Shown here in pieces: positions 1-8,439 of a stretch of 64,000 bases of DNA. Below the pieces are notes generated by a model. The model was given only the letters and a program-made list of their open reading frames with translations, had not been told where the DNA came from and ran no database searches. The position numbers and the translations under genes were made by a program. The DNA comes from a bacterium (lineage in GTDB: Bacteria; Bacillota; Bacilli; Lactobacillales; Streptococcaceae), in the NCBI GenBank assembly GCA_905221545.1, contig CAJNDO010000011.1, positions 4,275 through 68,274 on the forward strand, in the 5' to 3' direction. Positions within the stretch are counted from its first letter, which is position 1. Every line of letters starts with the position of its first letter.

Positions 1-1164
1 GTCCCAAACGTAGGAATCTTTGTTTACTCGTGCTAATTTCGCCATCAGAAGTGCCACATACCGAGGAGTTAATACCACGTCATTTTGGTCATCACCTGCA
101 AAACTCAACCATCTAAACATGATATTAAAGAGCTTACCTGTAAAGTCGGTATCTACTCCGATTTTGTAGAAATAACCAAGGTCATCAATCACTTCTGTAA
201 AGATTTCTTTAAGGAGAGACACCCCGTTTCTTGGGTCTGAAAAGCTAGATTCAAGAATCGTAGGCTCTAAATGACGCAAGATTTGTTTCTGTTTGGCTTG
301 TGGCAGATTTTTCTCTTTCAGAAACGCCTTGATTTTACGGATTAAAATATCTCCATCTGTATCTCCTTCTTCATCAGAAGATTTTAAATCAGCTGGTTCT
401 AATGGCTTCACCTTACCTGCAACCCCTAAGTTTGCCATGATACTAGCAGCCACTAGATGAATACGTGCCAAAGCACTGATGTTTTTCTGTTTGTTAAAGA
501 GACTTTCATTTATCTTTGTTAGAGCGTCTTCAATCCTATCTTCACGTTTTTGGTGAATCAAACGTAGTTCAGCTTCTGATAATTGTAACTCTTTTACCTT
601 TTCTGTAAATTCATCAAAGTTTTCAGGTTTTAGGAAGGATAAGTCAGAATACTCACCAACTTTTTGACCAATACCATAGTTAGATTTGGAAACATAGTAA
701 ACACCAAAGCGAGTTTCAAGGTTGCCTGCCTCGTCCTCATTTCCTGTAATCCCAATAGCAATGACATCTGTATAACTAGAATATTGAAGAATAGCATTAG
801 CATAGTGAACTGCCCCATTTACCGCATAACCGTTGATATTGGTATAGTTGGGTTCGCCCTTTTCTTTACCACTTGTTTTCGTATTGGCGACATGTTCTTC
901 TTTGTCCAGCTTTTCAAGTTTGTTGCTACCCCATTTAAGCTCAATCATGATTGGGTAATAGTCTAGTTTGCTATCCTTCAATAATAGCTTGACATCAACT
1001 AAGTTTGCTCCCTCACCACCTGTTTTAGAGGGAGCTTTTAATAATGCTTTGTCAATCTCTGGATTCACACTTTCATTTTGTGTCACAAATTCCATACCGT
1101 AGGAAGTCAACCACTTCTCTACTTCACGTTGAATTTTTACTTCTTTACTCTGTTTTGTTGCCAT
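1..1164 (-). CDS. Restriction endonuclease-methyltransferase, N-terminal part (cut by window edge)
   Basis: Open for 388 codons from an ATG at 1164 to the window edge, so only the N-terminal part is visible. Around residues 45-75 there is a PD-(D/E)XK-like core (VDV, then about 20 residues later IELKWG), suggesting a nuclease domain. Near the edge the protein reads LTPRYVALLMAKLARV, the TPR...LM segment that precedes SAM motif I in HsdM-like N6-adenine methylases. A nuclease fused in front of such a methylase is the layout of BcgI-A or other type IIB/IIG enzymes; a type I related protein is the alternative. Motif I and the target-recognition part would lie beyond base 1. A TGATATAAT extended -10 lies just upstream (about 1212-1220), inside the end of the next gene. 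Confidence 0.7.
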   Translation of the reverse strand, partial: MATKQSKEVKIQREVEKWLTSYGMEFVTQNESVNPEIDKALLKAPSKTGGEGANLVDVKLLLKDSKLDYYPIMIELKWGSNKLEKLDKEEHVANTKTSGKEKGEPNYTNINGYAVNGAVHYANAILQYSSYTDVIAIGITGNEDEAGNLETRFGVYYVSKSNYGIGQKVGEYSDLSFLKPENFDEFTEKVKELQLSEAELRLIHQKREDRIEDALTKINESLFNKQKNISALARIHLVAASIMANLGVAGKVKPLEPADLKSSDEEGDTDGDILIRKIKAFLKEKNLPQAKQKQILRHLEPTILESSFSDPRNGVSLLKEIFTEVIDDLGYFYKIGVDTDFTGKLFNIMFRWLSFAGDDQNDVVLTPRYVALLMAKLARVNKDSYVWD

Positions 1165-1215
1165 TGGTTCTTTCCGTTTTAATTTTAAAAATATTTTCTA
1201 CACTACATAATTATA

Positions 1216-1647
1216 TCATATTTCACCTTCCTCTCTCAGTTTGTTCCAAGTTTCATTTCTATGTTTATGTGTATCATATAAAGACTTTATGTAATCTTGC
1301 TCAGCTTTAATAATGCCATGTTGAAATTCTAACTCTGTCTTAAAAATTTTGTCCTCCCTATACGGAGAATAAACCGTATCATATAACAATTCACGTTCTA
1401 TTAAAGAATCTAATTGGGATACATCTTTTTTCACAATAGAATATACTCTATGTCCGATTGATTCTTCAATTGGTAACTTGTGTTCCCTCACAACCTTCAA
1501 AAATAGATTGACAATATCATCACAACCAAATTGATTTTTAAATGTAACTCCCTTGTTTACATACTCATCTTTTCCATTTAGTTTTGTCCTTACGTATTTT
1601 GATGAATCAAGAAATTTTATAAATTCATTTTGACGAATCTTCCTCAA
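1216..1647 (-). CDS. Hypothetical protein, 143 aa
   Basis: Not recognised. The protein is 143 residues, charged and soluble-looking, rich in Lys/Glu, with no signal peptide or membrane segment. It lies directly upstream of the restriction-methylase gene in the same direction, and the promoter-like sequence of that gene overlaps its 3' end. Its start at 1647 overlaps the end of a short fragment in another frame (1625-1717). No good ribosome binding site is seen, so it may be the frameshifted rest of a longer gene. It could be an accessory gene of the restriction locus, but nothing in the sequence shows a function. Confidence 0.4.
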   Translation of the reverse strand: MRKIRQNEFIKFLDSSKYVRTKLNGKDEYVNKGVTFKNQFGCDDIVNLFLKVVREHKLPIEESIGHRVYSIVKKDVSQLDSLIERELLYDTVYSPYREDKIFKTELEFQHGIIKAEQDYIKSLYDTHKHRNETWNKLREEGEI

Positions 1648-1717
1648 TCATTTCTAGCAATTCCATCTCAGCGAAATGTCGAGAAATAGGGACATCTTCT
1701 GTATATAGTTGCTCCAT
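1625..1717 (-). pseudogene. 30-codon gene fragment after the rpsD terminator
   Basis: An open frame (MEQLYTEDVPISRHFAEMEL and on) runs from about 1759 without a proper start, contains an ATG at 1717 and stops at 1625. Its end overlaps the start of the 143-aa ORF in a different frame. The acidic, protein-like composition and lack of a ribosome binding site suggest a truncated remnant, possibly the 5' part of the neighbouring hypothetical gene separated by a frameshift. Function unknown. Confidence 0.35.
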
Positions 1718-1762
1718 ATCTACATCTAAAAAGTGGGAATTATAGCTGGATATTAAGAGAAA

Positions 1763-1799
1763 TCAAAAAAGCACTAAGGGAAAGTGCCCCAAAGTGCTT
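1763..1799 (-). terminator. Terminator of rpsD
   Basis: Read on the minus strand, arms AAGCACT and AGTGCTT with an inner GGG/CCC pairing are followed by a run of T. It lies 40 bp after the rpsD stop and marks the boundary to the restriction locus. Confidence 0.85.
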
Positions 1800-1838
1800 A
1801 ATATCAAGGCTCTAAAGCCTATCTGATTCAATAAAATA

Positions 1839-2450
1839 TTACAACATTTTGTTGTAGAATTCAACGACAAGTGCTTCGTTGATTTCTGGGTTGATTTCGT
1901 CGCGTTCTGGCAAGCGAGTCAATGAACCTTCCAATTTTTCAGCGTCGAATGATACGAATGCTGGACGTCCAAGAGTAGCTTCTACTGCTTCAAGGATAGC
2001 TGGAACTTTCAATGATTTTTCACGAACTGAGATCACTTGACCTGGAGTTACGCGGTATGATGGGATATCAACGCGTTTTCCGTCAACAAGGATGTGACCG
2101 TGGTTTACGAATTGACGAGCTTGACGACGAGTAGTCGCAAGACCAAGACGGTAAACAACGTTATCCAAACGACGTTCCAAAAGAAGCATGAAGTTGAAAC
2201 CTAGGATTCCGCCTTTGATTTTTGTAGCTTGTACGAACAAGTTACGGAATTGTTTTTCACCTACACCGTAAGTGAAACGAAGTTTTTGTTTTTCAGCCAA
2301 TTGCAAACCGTATTCTGACAATTTAGAACGGTTGTTTGGTCCGTGTTGTCCTGGTACGTAGTTACGACGTGCCAATTCTTTACCTGTACCTGTAAGTGAA
2401 AGGCCAAGGCGACGAGCTTGTTTCCAAGATGGTCCTGTATAACGTGACAT
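1839..2450 (-). CDS. rpsD: 30S ribosomal protein S4
   Basis: Full-length S4 of 203 residues, the usual size in streptococci. It begins [19 protein letters not shown], carries the S4 RNA-binding domain (about residues 92-155, [20 protein letters not shown]) and ends [13 protein letters not shown]4 binds 16S rRNA early in small-subunit assembly. The gene is monocistronic, as in related streptococci, with its own promoter and a leader of about 150 nt upstream and a strong terminator downstream. The start is supported by AGGAGG-like sequence just before the ATG. S4 often represses its own mRNA through the leader in Firmicutes; that may apply here but is not shown by the sequence. Confidence 0.98.
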   Translation of the reverse strand: MSRYTGPSWKQARRLGLSLTGTGKELARRNYVPGQHGPNNRSKLSEYGLQLAEKQKLRFTYGVGEKQFRNLFVQATKIKGGILGFNFMLLLERRLDNVVYRLGLATTRRQARQFVNHGHILVDGKRVDIPSYRVTPGQVISVREKSLKVPAILEAVEATLGRPAFVSFDAEKLEGSLTRLPERDEINPEINEALVVEFYNKML

Positions 2451-2638
2451 GTGAATGTCCTCCTGATATAAATAATATTTCGGTGGAAATAGTCACTTAG
2501 AAAGCCCTGATTCGTGCAGATGCCCTTCGCCTAAACAGCCAAGGTTACTTGTCATAAGACACCTGTTGACGAGCTTCATGCTTTCCTGCTGATATTTCAC
2601 ACAAAATCCATTTTACCATGAATAGCTGGATTTGTAAA
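2451..2638 (-). promoter_or_regulatory. rpsD promoter and long leader
   Basis: On the minus strand TTTACA (2633-2638), a 17-bp spacer and TAAAAT (2610-2615) make a near-consensus sigma-A promoter. The transcript would have a leader of about 150 nt containing several short inverted repeats, which fits an S4-type autoregulatory leader; the fold was not computed. Confidence 0.75.
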
Positions 2639-2644
2639 GGGGTT

Positions 2645-3697
2645 TTAAGCTTTATTTTCATTGCCAGAGAGGTTAAGAAGGAGGGTAAAGGTGCTTCCGA
2701 GGCCGTACTGGCTGGTAACTGTGATTTCTCCCCCCAATTGATGGGCTAATTCACGCGCAATCGCAAGACCCAAGCCATGACCACCTGTCTTCATGTTACG
2801 CGAAGTTTCTACACGATAAAGGCGTTTGAAAATATTCTCCAAGTCCTCTGGTGCAATGCCCTGTCCCTCATCCGTCACATTGATTGAAAGCTGGTTATTT
2901 TCCAGCTTAGCTACCACCTCCAACTTGGTTCCTGGAGCCGAGTATTTAAATGCGTTATTGATCAGATTCACCAAGATGCGAGAAAGTTTGGCATAATCTC
3001 CTTCAATCCGGGCAGACTCTGGGATTACCTGCAAGTGGACATCTCGCTCCTCCTGCTCAATCAAGAACTGAAATTCACTCATGCACTCAATCAAGAGCTG
3101 ATCCAGAAAAATGCTGTCTTTGCTGGTAGTTTCCACCTGATTTCTAGCTGTGTTTAGGGTCAAAAAATTCAACTCCTCAACCAGTTTATTAAGCCTTTCT
3201 GTCTGGCGTCCAATGGTTGCTAGATAATGAGCTTGTTCTCCCTCCTTGATAACCCCATCCAAAATCCCTTCTACCGTCGCTTGGATTGAAGTGATAGGAG
3301 TCTTGATATCATGCGATAGCTGGGCAATCATTAAGCCCTTTTCTCGTTCGCTTTCTTCCAAGGAATCAAAGGTTGCCTGCAAATCATGGGACATTTCATT
3401 GAAGGCTTGCCCTAACTGCTGAAATTCTGCAGGCCCTTGAACCTCCAGATTTAAAGGAAAATCCTTGTCCGCTACCCGCTTGGCATGTTCCTTAAGTTTG
3501 GCCAATGATGTAAAGACTGGCGACAGGAGAAAGAGACTAATCCCAGCACCGACAAAACTTGCGATTAAAGTCATGCCAATCAGGAAATAAATTTCTCTTT
3601 GCTCAATTAACATGCGCTGGATGGCCCAAAAAACCACGATAATCGTTAGAAGTGTTGAAATGATATACCCCACTAAAATATAACTTTTTAATTTCAT
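2645..3697 (-). CDS. hk08: Sensor histidine kinase of a TCS08-type system
   Basis: 350-residue membrane kinase. Two hydrophobic segments (about 5-25 and 36-60) enclose almost no external loop, so the sensor is intramembrane-like. A HAMP region follows (about 60-115), then the H-box AQLSHDIKTP with the phospho-accepting His129, and a HATPase domain with the N-box (LINNAFKYS), G1 (DEGQGIAPED) and G2 (GGHGLGLAIA). It overlaps the response regulator gene by 4 bp (ATGA), so the pair is translationally coupled. Position between rpsD and pavB matches pneumococcal TCS08 (SP_0083/SP_0084), which is reported to control pavB; the signal sensed is not evident. Confidence 0.9.
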   Translation of the reverse strand: MKLKSYILVGYIISTLLTIIVVFWAIQRMLIEQREIYFLIGMTLIASFVGAGISLFLLSPVFTSLAKLKEHAKRVADKDFPLNLEVQGPAEFQQLGQAFNEMSHDLQATFDSLEESEREKGLMIAQLSHDIKTPITSIQATVEGILDGVIKEGEQAHYLATIGRQTERLNKLVEELNFLTLNTARNQVETTSKDSIFLDQLLIECMSEFQFLIEQEERDVHLQVIPESARIEGDYAKLSRILVNLINNAFKYSAPGTKLEVVAKLENNQLSINVTDEGQGIAPEDLENIFKRLYRVETSRNMKTGGHGLGLAIARELAHQLGGEITVTSQYGLGSTFTLLLNLSGNENKA

Positions 3698-4392
3698 TGA
3701 CTACCTCGTGCTTTCTCAATTTTGTAGCCCAAGCCCCAGACGGTCTTGATGGTAGGCGTTTCTGCACTGGCATGTTTAGCCAACTCCTGTCGAAGAGCAT
3801 GAATATGAACATTCAAGGTATTGGTATCATCCACATAATCTTCTTGCCAGACCTTTTCATAGAGGTCTGTCTTAGAGAAAACCCGCTCTGGATTGCTGGC
3901 TAAAAGCCATAGAAGTTCGAAGGATTTGACTGTCAAATCAAGCGCTACATCTCCAACTTGAACCTCATGGCTACCGTGATTCATCCGTAAATCCCCAAGG
4001 CTGACGACTTCTGTCTCACCTCCACGATGAAGGCGACGCAAGATATTATGAACACGCAAAACCAGCTCACGCGGGCTAAAGGGCTTGGCAATAAAGTCAT
4101 CTGCCCCTAAGCTCAGGCCATAAATCTTGTCCTGCTCGCTTGTCTTAGCCGTAATAAAGAGAAAAGGCTGATCCGGAGATTGATACTGAACTTCGCTAAT
4201 CAAATCATAACCATCCATCCGAGGCATCATGATATCTGTAATAATCAAATCAATCGGTTTTCGCTTGAAGATTTCTAAGGCCTCTACTCCATCATGAGCC
4301 ACTAAAACCTGATATCCTGCCTGAACCAGATAGCGTTGATGAATATCTGTGATTTCTACCTCGTCGTCAACGAGTAAAATTGTCTTTCCCAT
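3694..4392 (-). CDS. rr08: OmpR-family response regulator of a TCS08-type system
   Basis: 232 residues: a receiver domain with the phospho-accepting Asp53 (IITDIMMPRMDG) and Lys in FITAK, then an OmpR/PhoB-type winged helix (about 135-230, ending VWGLGYKIE). Translation is placed at MGKTILLVDD because AGGAGA lies 6 nt upstream; a longer in-frame ORF to 4452 would include the promoter. Its stop overlaps the kinase start. Together with the kinase it forms a two-gene operon pointing away from pavB, whose expression it is known to influence in pneumococcus. Confidence 0.93.
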   Translation of the reverse strand: MGKTILLVDDEVEITDIHQRYLVQAGYQVLVAHDGVEALEIFKRKPIDLIITDIMMPRMDGYDLISEVQYQSPDQPFLFITAKTSEQDKIYGLSLGADDFIAKPFSPRELVLRVHNILRRLHRGGETEVVSLGDLRMNHGSHEVQVGDVALDLTVKSFELLWLLASNPERVFSKTDLYEKVWQEDYVDDTNTLNVHIHALRQELAKHASAETPTIKTVWGLGYKIEKARGSQ

Positions 4393-4430
4393 CTGTCTCT
4401 CCTTTGAAAAAAACAGTGCTATACCACAAT

Positions 4431-4439
4431 AGTATAACA
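4431..4439 (-). promoter_or_regulatory. Promoter of the TCS08-type operon (extended -10)
   Basis: TGTTATACT on the minus strand, an extended -10 about 40 nt before the response regulator start. No convincing -35 hexamer is present. Confidence 0.5.
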
Positions 4440-4515
4440 CTATTTTAATCACTTTACGAACATTCTAAACGATATCTGGATTTTTCAAATCCTAGATAGA
4501 AAGTCTGTAGTTAGA

Positions 4516-6333
4516 CTAGTCATTTTCCTCTTTTTTAGCTTTCAAACCGAGGCCACCTAGCAGTCCAGCCAAGGCGAGTCCAAAGAATCCAAGAGTAGCC
4601 ATTGATGTTTGAGCTTCACCAGTATATGGAAGCATGTCTTTTTGCTCTTTCATTTGATCAGCCATCATTGGACTTGATGCCTTGTTATTAGCTGCCATCT
4701 TGCCTTCATCAGACATTTTGCTTGAGGCTGCTGGAGCTTGATCTTGTTTCATGCTTGGTGTTGCCATAGGCTGGCTAGCATTCATGGTTTTATCCTGCTC
4801 CTTGTTAGGCATCATCTTATCCTGACTAGCAGCTGGCATTTGAGATTTCATCTCATCTTGATTGACATTTGGCATTTGAGCGTTCATCTTAGACGCATCT
4901 TGATGACTATTCATCATTGGAGCCGACATAGTTGAACCATTAGAAGATGGGACGAAGCCTGATTGCATCGGAGCAAGAGACTGATGTCCATTCAAGTTCA
5001 CTGTCAAATCCTTAGTCGCTACGAGATTGCTCAAATCAGCCTTACCATCTTTCGCGCCGTACACTTTGATAGTAGCTTTATAGCTTTGCGTACCATTTTG
5101 TTTCAAGAGGTCTAGAAGGTCTTTATCTGATTTTCCTTGAGTGCCAGCCAAATCCACTTCGTAGAAGTAAAGACCTTTGCCCAATTTTTCTACTGGTGGA
5201 AGAGCTGGATTTTTAGCTGAACCATTGTCAGACCATGGAGCCTTATCTGATGCTTTCAAAATCAAACGAGTTAACATACCATCACCAGCGAAGAATTCAT
5301 ATGGAATGACTTGGTTGACACCGGCTGTGAATGGACCAGGGAAGTTAGCCTTATCCAAGTAAGTGGCTGGGACGTCTACTGTGTCTTTAGTATTGTCGGC
5401 CACCCCTTTTTGGACTTCAGCTGGAGTAGTCAAGCCGTTCAAGTTGACATCCAAATCCTTAGTCGCTACAAGGTTGCTCAAATCGGCTTTGCCGTCTTTA
5501 GCGCCATACACTTTGATAGTAGCTTTATAACTTTGCGTACCATTTTGTTTCAAGAGGTCAAGAAGTTCTTTGTCAGATTTGCCTTGAGTGCCAGCCAAAT
5601 CTACTTCGTAGAAGTAAAGACCTTTGCCCAATTTTTCTACTGGTGGAAGAGCTGGATTTTTAGCTGAACCATTATCTGACCATGGGGCCTTGTCGGATGC
5701 TTTCAAGATAAGGCGAGTTAACATGCCATCACCTGCGAAGAATTCGTATGGAATGACTTGGTTAACACCGGCTGTGAATGGGCCTGGGAAGTTGGCCTTG
5801 TCCAAGTAAGTAGCTGGAACATCTACCGTATCTTTGGTATTGTCGGCCACTCCTTTTTGAACTTCAGCTGGAGTAGTTGCTGGTTGAGTTTCATTTGCTT
5901 CACGGTCTTGTCCAGTAACTGCAGGAGCAGGATTTGTCGCAGGTTTAACCGCATCTTCTGTTTCTTTCTTAGATTCTGGTTTTGCTTGCACTTCTTCTTT
6001 TGGTGCTACTACTTGGTCTTTAGCAGCCACATCCGCTTTCTCTGGAGAGCTTGTAGTATCCAAGCTTGCTTTAGGTGCTGAGTCTGCCTGTTCTGAAGGA
6101 AGAGCTGTATCGACTGCTTCTTTGAGAAGTTCTGCTGGTAAGTCGCTCTTTGCACTCACCAAAGTAGCGTCTGGTACGACTTGAGCAGGGGTTGGATTGA
6201 CCACATCGGCACGCACAGAACTTGGTTGGCCAACTAGGACAAAGAAGCCACTAGCCACAACAACCGAGGCAACACCGACACTGAGACGGCGAATAGACCA
6301 ACGAGTATATCTTTGATTTGGATTGAATTTCAT
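4516..6333 (-). CDS. pavB: LPXTG-anchored SSURE-repeat adhesin, PavB type
   Basis: 605 residues. The N-terminus has a YSIRK-like signal (RWSIRRLSVGVASVVVASG) with cleavage near VRAD. A Pro/Ala/Lys/Glu-rich linker (about 45-152) leads to two SSURE repeats of 149 residues (153-301 and 302-450), almost identical. A Met/Gln/Lys/Asp-rich low-complexity stretch follows (about 455-570), then the sortase signal LPYTG, a hydrophobic segment and KAKKEEND. SSURE domains bind fibronectin and plasminogen in PavB of pneumococcus. The gene sits beside the TCS08 pair as in SP_0082. Repeat number varies between strains; two is at the low end. The Met-rich linker is unusual in composition. Confidence 0.9.
   Translation of the reverse strand: MKFNPNQRYTRWSIRRLSVGVASVVVASGFFVLVGQPSSVRADVVNPTPAQVVPDATLVSAKSDLPAELLKEAVDTALPSEQADSAPKASLDTTSSPEKADVAAKDQVVAPKEEVQAKPESKKETEDAVKPATNPAPAVTGQDREANETQPATTPAEVQKGVADNTKDTVDVPATYLDKANFPGPFTAGVNQVIPYEFFAGDGMLTRLILKASDKAPWSDNGSAKNPALPPVEKLGKGLYFYEVDLAGTQGKSDKELLDLLKQNGTQSYKATIKVYGAKDGKADLSNLVATKDLDVNLNGLTTPAEVQKGVADNTKDTVDVPATYLDKANFPGPFTAGVNQVIPYEFFAGDGMLTRLILKASDKAPWSDNGSAKNPALPPVEKLGKGLYFYEVDLAGTQGKSDKDLLDLLKQNGTQSYKATIKVYGAKDGKADLSNLVATKDLTVNLNGHQSLAPMQSGFVPSSNGSTMSAPMMNSHQDASKMNAQMPNVNQDEMKSQMPAASQDKMMPNKEQDKTMNASQPMATPSMKQDQAPAASSKMSDEGKMAANNKASSPMMADQMKEQKDMLPYTGEAQTSMATLGFFGLALAGLLGGLGLKAKKEEND
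4984..5877 (-). repeat. Two tandem 447-bp SSURE-coding repeats
   Basis: Units 5431-5877 and 4984-5430, each coding 149 residues that begin TTPAEVQKGVADNTKD or the equivalent. The DNA is near identical, so copy number can change by recombination. Confidence 0.9.
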
Positions 6334-6369
6334 AGGATTCTCCTTAGAGTTTTTCTTTATTTGATGACT

Positions 6370-6430
6370 CTAGTATAATCTCCTAAAATTAAAAAGGATT
6401 AAGAAAAAGTTAAAATTTTTCTTAAATCCC
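6370..6430 (-). promoter_or_regulatory. pavB promoter with A/T direct repeats
   Basis: A TATACT -10 (about 6371-6376) lies 40 nt before pavB. Upstream, TTAA-centred blocks recur at 10-11 bp spacing (about 6388-6415), the spacing typical of OmpR-family regulator sites. Since TCS08 regulates pavB in pneumococcus, these are candidate sites for the neighbouring regulator; this is inference. Confidence 0.4.
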
Positions 6431-6448
6431 TCTTATAAAATACTTATA

Positions 6449-7465
6449 TTAATTAAATCCATAAACAGATTTGGTGATTTGATAGACGACATTGGAAAGT
6501 TTGCGAGCTGGCAAGACGGAGTGTTTGGTCAAACGACTCAACATGGTCTTGCGAATGGCCTGAAAGACCTCTGGATTTTCCTGCTGAATATAGGTCCACA
6601 GCTCCCGTTTTTTGGCCAGATGCTCTGCTGTACCTGCTCGATTGAGCAAGGCGCTAGAAATAACCGTCGTAATCTCAATGTGATTCAGCAGGTATTCTCG
6701 CATTTTTGGGTGGCTTACTTTGGACAAATCAAGCTGGTCTACCAAGAGTCTATTGACCTTGAGTTGCTGGTCAATTCGCTTAATCATCACTTGCTCATTG
6801 ACAGACTGGTCCTCACGCCCAATCAAATAACGATAGAAATCAACAGGCAGATAGTACATGGTCTTGACCTGCTGAAGAGGAGTAAAGACAAAGAGATTAT
6901 CGACATAAAAAGTATGCTCAGGCAATTGGAACTGGCTCGCTCGCAACAAATCTGTCCGGTAAATCAGCGAGTGCATCATGATATACTGTCCTTTTGAGAA
7001 ATTTCCGACCTGGTCCCAGCCAAAAATCTGCTGAACAGGCAAAACTGACTCATAACTCATACTCTTCTTACGAGACTGCCCTTCCTTTTCATAGACAAAA
7101 TTGGTCACAAAGGCGTCCACCTCTTGCCCTTCACTCTCTAGTTCTTGCAAGGTTTCCAAAATTTTCAGATAGGCACGAGGATCCACCCAGTCATCACTAT
7201 CAACCACTTTAAAATAACGACCAGAAGCCTCTGCCAAACCACGATTGACAGCACCGCCATGCCCCTTGTTTTCCTGATAGATGGCTCTAACGATGTTAGG
7301 ATACTTGCTGGCTAAACGCTCAGCGATTTCCTGAGTCTGGTCCTGAGACCCGTCATTGATAATCAAAATCTCAACTTGCTCACCACCAATCACTAGCGAC
7401 TCCACGCAGTAATGAAGATAGGTCGCAGCATTATAGCTAGGAATGGCGATAGACAATAACTTCAT
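6449..7465 (-). CDS. Family 2 glycosyltransferase
   Basis: 338 residues. The N-terminal GT-A fold begins KLLSIAIPSYNAATYLHYCVESL, with the nucleotide-sugar binding pattern IINDGSQDQT and the metal-binding DxD variant KVVDSDDWVD at about residues 90-98. The C-terminal half is less conserved and Leu-rich. It should transfer a sugar from a nucleotide donor to a surface glycan or glycolipid; the acceptor cannot be told. It is a single gene with AGGAGT before the start and a BOX element upstream. No membrane segment is clear. Confidence 0.8.
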   Translation of the reverse strand: MKLLSIAIPSYNAATYLHYCVESLVIGGEQVEILIINDGSQDQTQEIAERLASKYPNIVRAIYQENKGHGGAVNRGLAEASGRYFKVVDSDDWVDPRAYLKILETLQELESEGQEVDAFVTNFVYEKEGQSRKKSMSYESVLPVQQIFGWDQVGNFSKGQYIMMHSLIYRTDLLRASQFQLPEHTFYVDNLFVFTPLQQVKTMYYLPVDFYRYLIGREDQSVNEQVMIKRIDQQLKVNRLLVDQLDLSKVSHPKMREYLLNHIEITTVISSALLNRAGTAEHLAKKRELWTYIQQENPEVFQAIRKTMLSRLTKHSVLPARKLSNVVYQITKSVYGFN

Positions 7466-7496
7466 GATCTACTCCTTTAGGGGACTGATTTTTTCT

Positions 7497-7612
7497 TATA
7501 CTCAATGAAAATCAAAGAGCAAACTAGGAAACTAGCCGCAGGCTGCTCAAAACACTGTTTTGAGGTTGCAGATAGAGTTGACGTGGTTTGAATTTGATTT
7601 TCGAAGAGTATT
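7497..7612. repeat. BOX element (boxA-boxC type)
   Basis: About 116 bp with termini TATACTCAATGAAAATC and GATTTTCGAAGAGTATTA. The inner sequence, including CCGCAGGCTG and CTCAAAACACTGTTTTGAG, matches the other three elements in this window. It lies between the glycosyltransferase start and the cabP terminator. Confidence 0.88.
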
Positions 7613-7737
7613 ACTCTCTCTTGTCACTTCTTTCTATTCTACCATAAAGTCCAGATTTTGAAGGACTTTTACTAGAATACAAGGGGTTCTAGTCTCAATT
7701 GGAATACAGGTTTCTCTCTATTTGCTCTCTTGGACAT

Positions 7738-7760
7738 CAAAAAAGAGGGGATTCCCCTCC
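7738..7760 (-). terminator. Terminator of trkH-cabP
   Basis: GAGGGG/CCCCTC hairpin followed by six T on the minus strand, immediately after the cabP stop. Confidence 0.85.
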
Positions 7761-8426
7761 TTACGAATTTAATTCGGCCAAGTCATCTAGATATTGGTTG
7801 TTAATGACCGCCAAGATATAGGCATCTGCTTTCAAGAGGTCATTGGGACCAAACTGGACGTCCAGTGGTGAATTTTCTTGTTCACGAAACCCTAGAACAT
7901 TGAGGTTGTATTTGCCACGTAGATCCAGCTGACTCAGGCTTTGGCCTGCCCAAACTCTAGGAATTTTCATCTCCACGATAGAGACATTTTTATCCAGCTG
8001 AAAGACATCAACATTGTTATGAAAGAGAATGGTCTGTGCTAGAGACTGGCCCATTTCATACTCAGGTGAAATCACCGAGTCAGCACCGATTTTTTCTAGC
8101 ACCTTCTTAGCTGTCTGGCTTTTGACCTTGGCAATAACCCTTGGTACCCCTAGACTCTTACAGTGCATCACTGCAAGCACACTCGACTCTAGATTTTCCC
8201 CTGTTGCCACTACAACCGTATCACAGGTATCAATTCCTGCGGTTCTGAGGAGTTCCTCGTCTGTAATATCGCCCACAACTCCACGCGCCAAAACTGGCTC
8301 AAACTGATTGATGCGCTCTGCGTGGTCATCAATAGCGATAATATTCATATCCTGCTTGGCTAGGGCCGTCAGGACACTACTCCCAAAAATCCCCAAGCCT
8401 AAAATTCCAATCGTACGATCTGACAT
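7761..8426 (-). CDS. cabP: TrkA/KtrA-type RCK regulatory subunit of K+ uptake (CabP)
   Basis: 221 residues. The N-terminal RCK Rossmann domain has GLGIFGSSVL and an acidic residue at the end of strand 2 (IAIDDHAER), consistent with nucleotide binding. The C-terminal RCK_C domain (about 135-221) is where c-di-AMP binds in CabP of pneumococcus. It acts on the cytoplasmic face of the TrkH/KtrB channel encoded just upstream (13-bp gap). Start chosen at 8426 after GGAAG rather than the longer ORF start at 8447, which overlaps trkH. A strong terminator follows. Confidence 0.88.
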   Translation of the reverse strand: MSDRTIGILGLGIFGSSVLTALAKQDMNIIAIDDHAERINQFEPVLARGVVGDITDEELLRTAGIDTCDTVVVATGENLESSVLAVMHCKSLGVPRVIAKVKSQTAKKVLEKIGADSVISPEYEMGQSLAQTILFHNNVDVFQLDKNVSIVEMKIPRVWAGQSLSQLDLRGKYNLNVLGFREQENSPLDVQFGPNDLLKADAYILAVINNQYLDDLAELNS

Positions 8427-8439
8427 CGTTCTTCCTTTC

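Noticed and set aside
4738..6081. Several long plus-strand ORFs opposite pavB
   Set aside because: They mirror the repeats and codon bias of pavB and lack ribosome binding sites.
7497..7612. RUP element or insertion sequence
   Set aside because: Inner sequence matches BOX (BOX-A1R primer region is present in related copies), and no transposase is coded.
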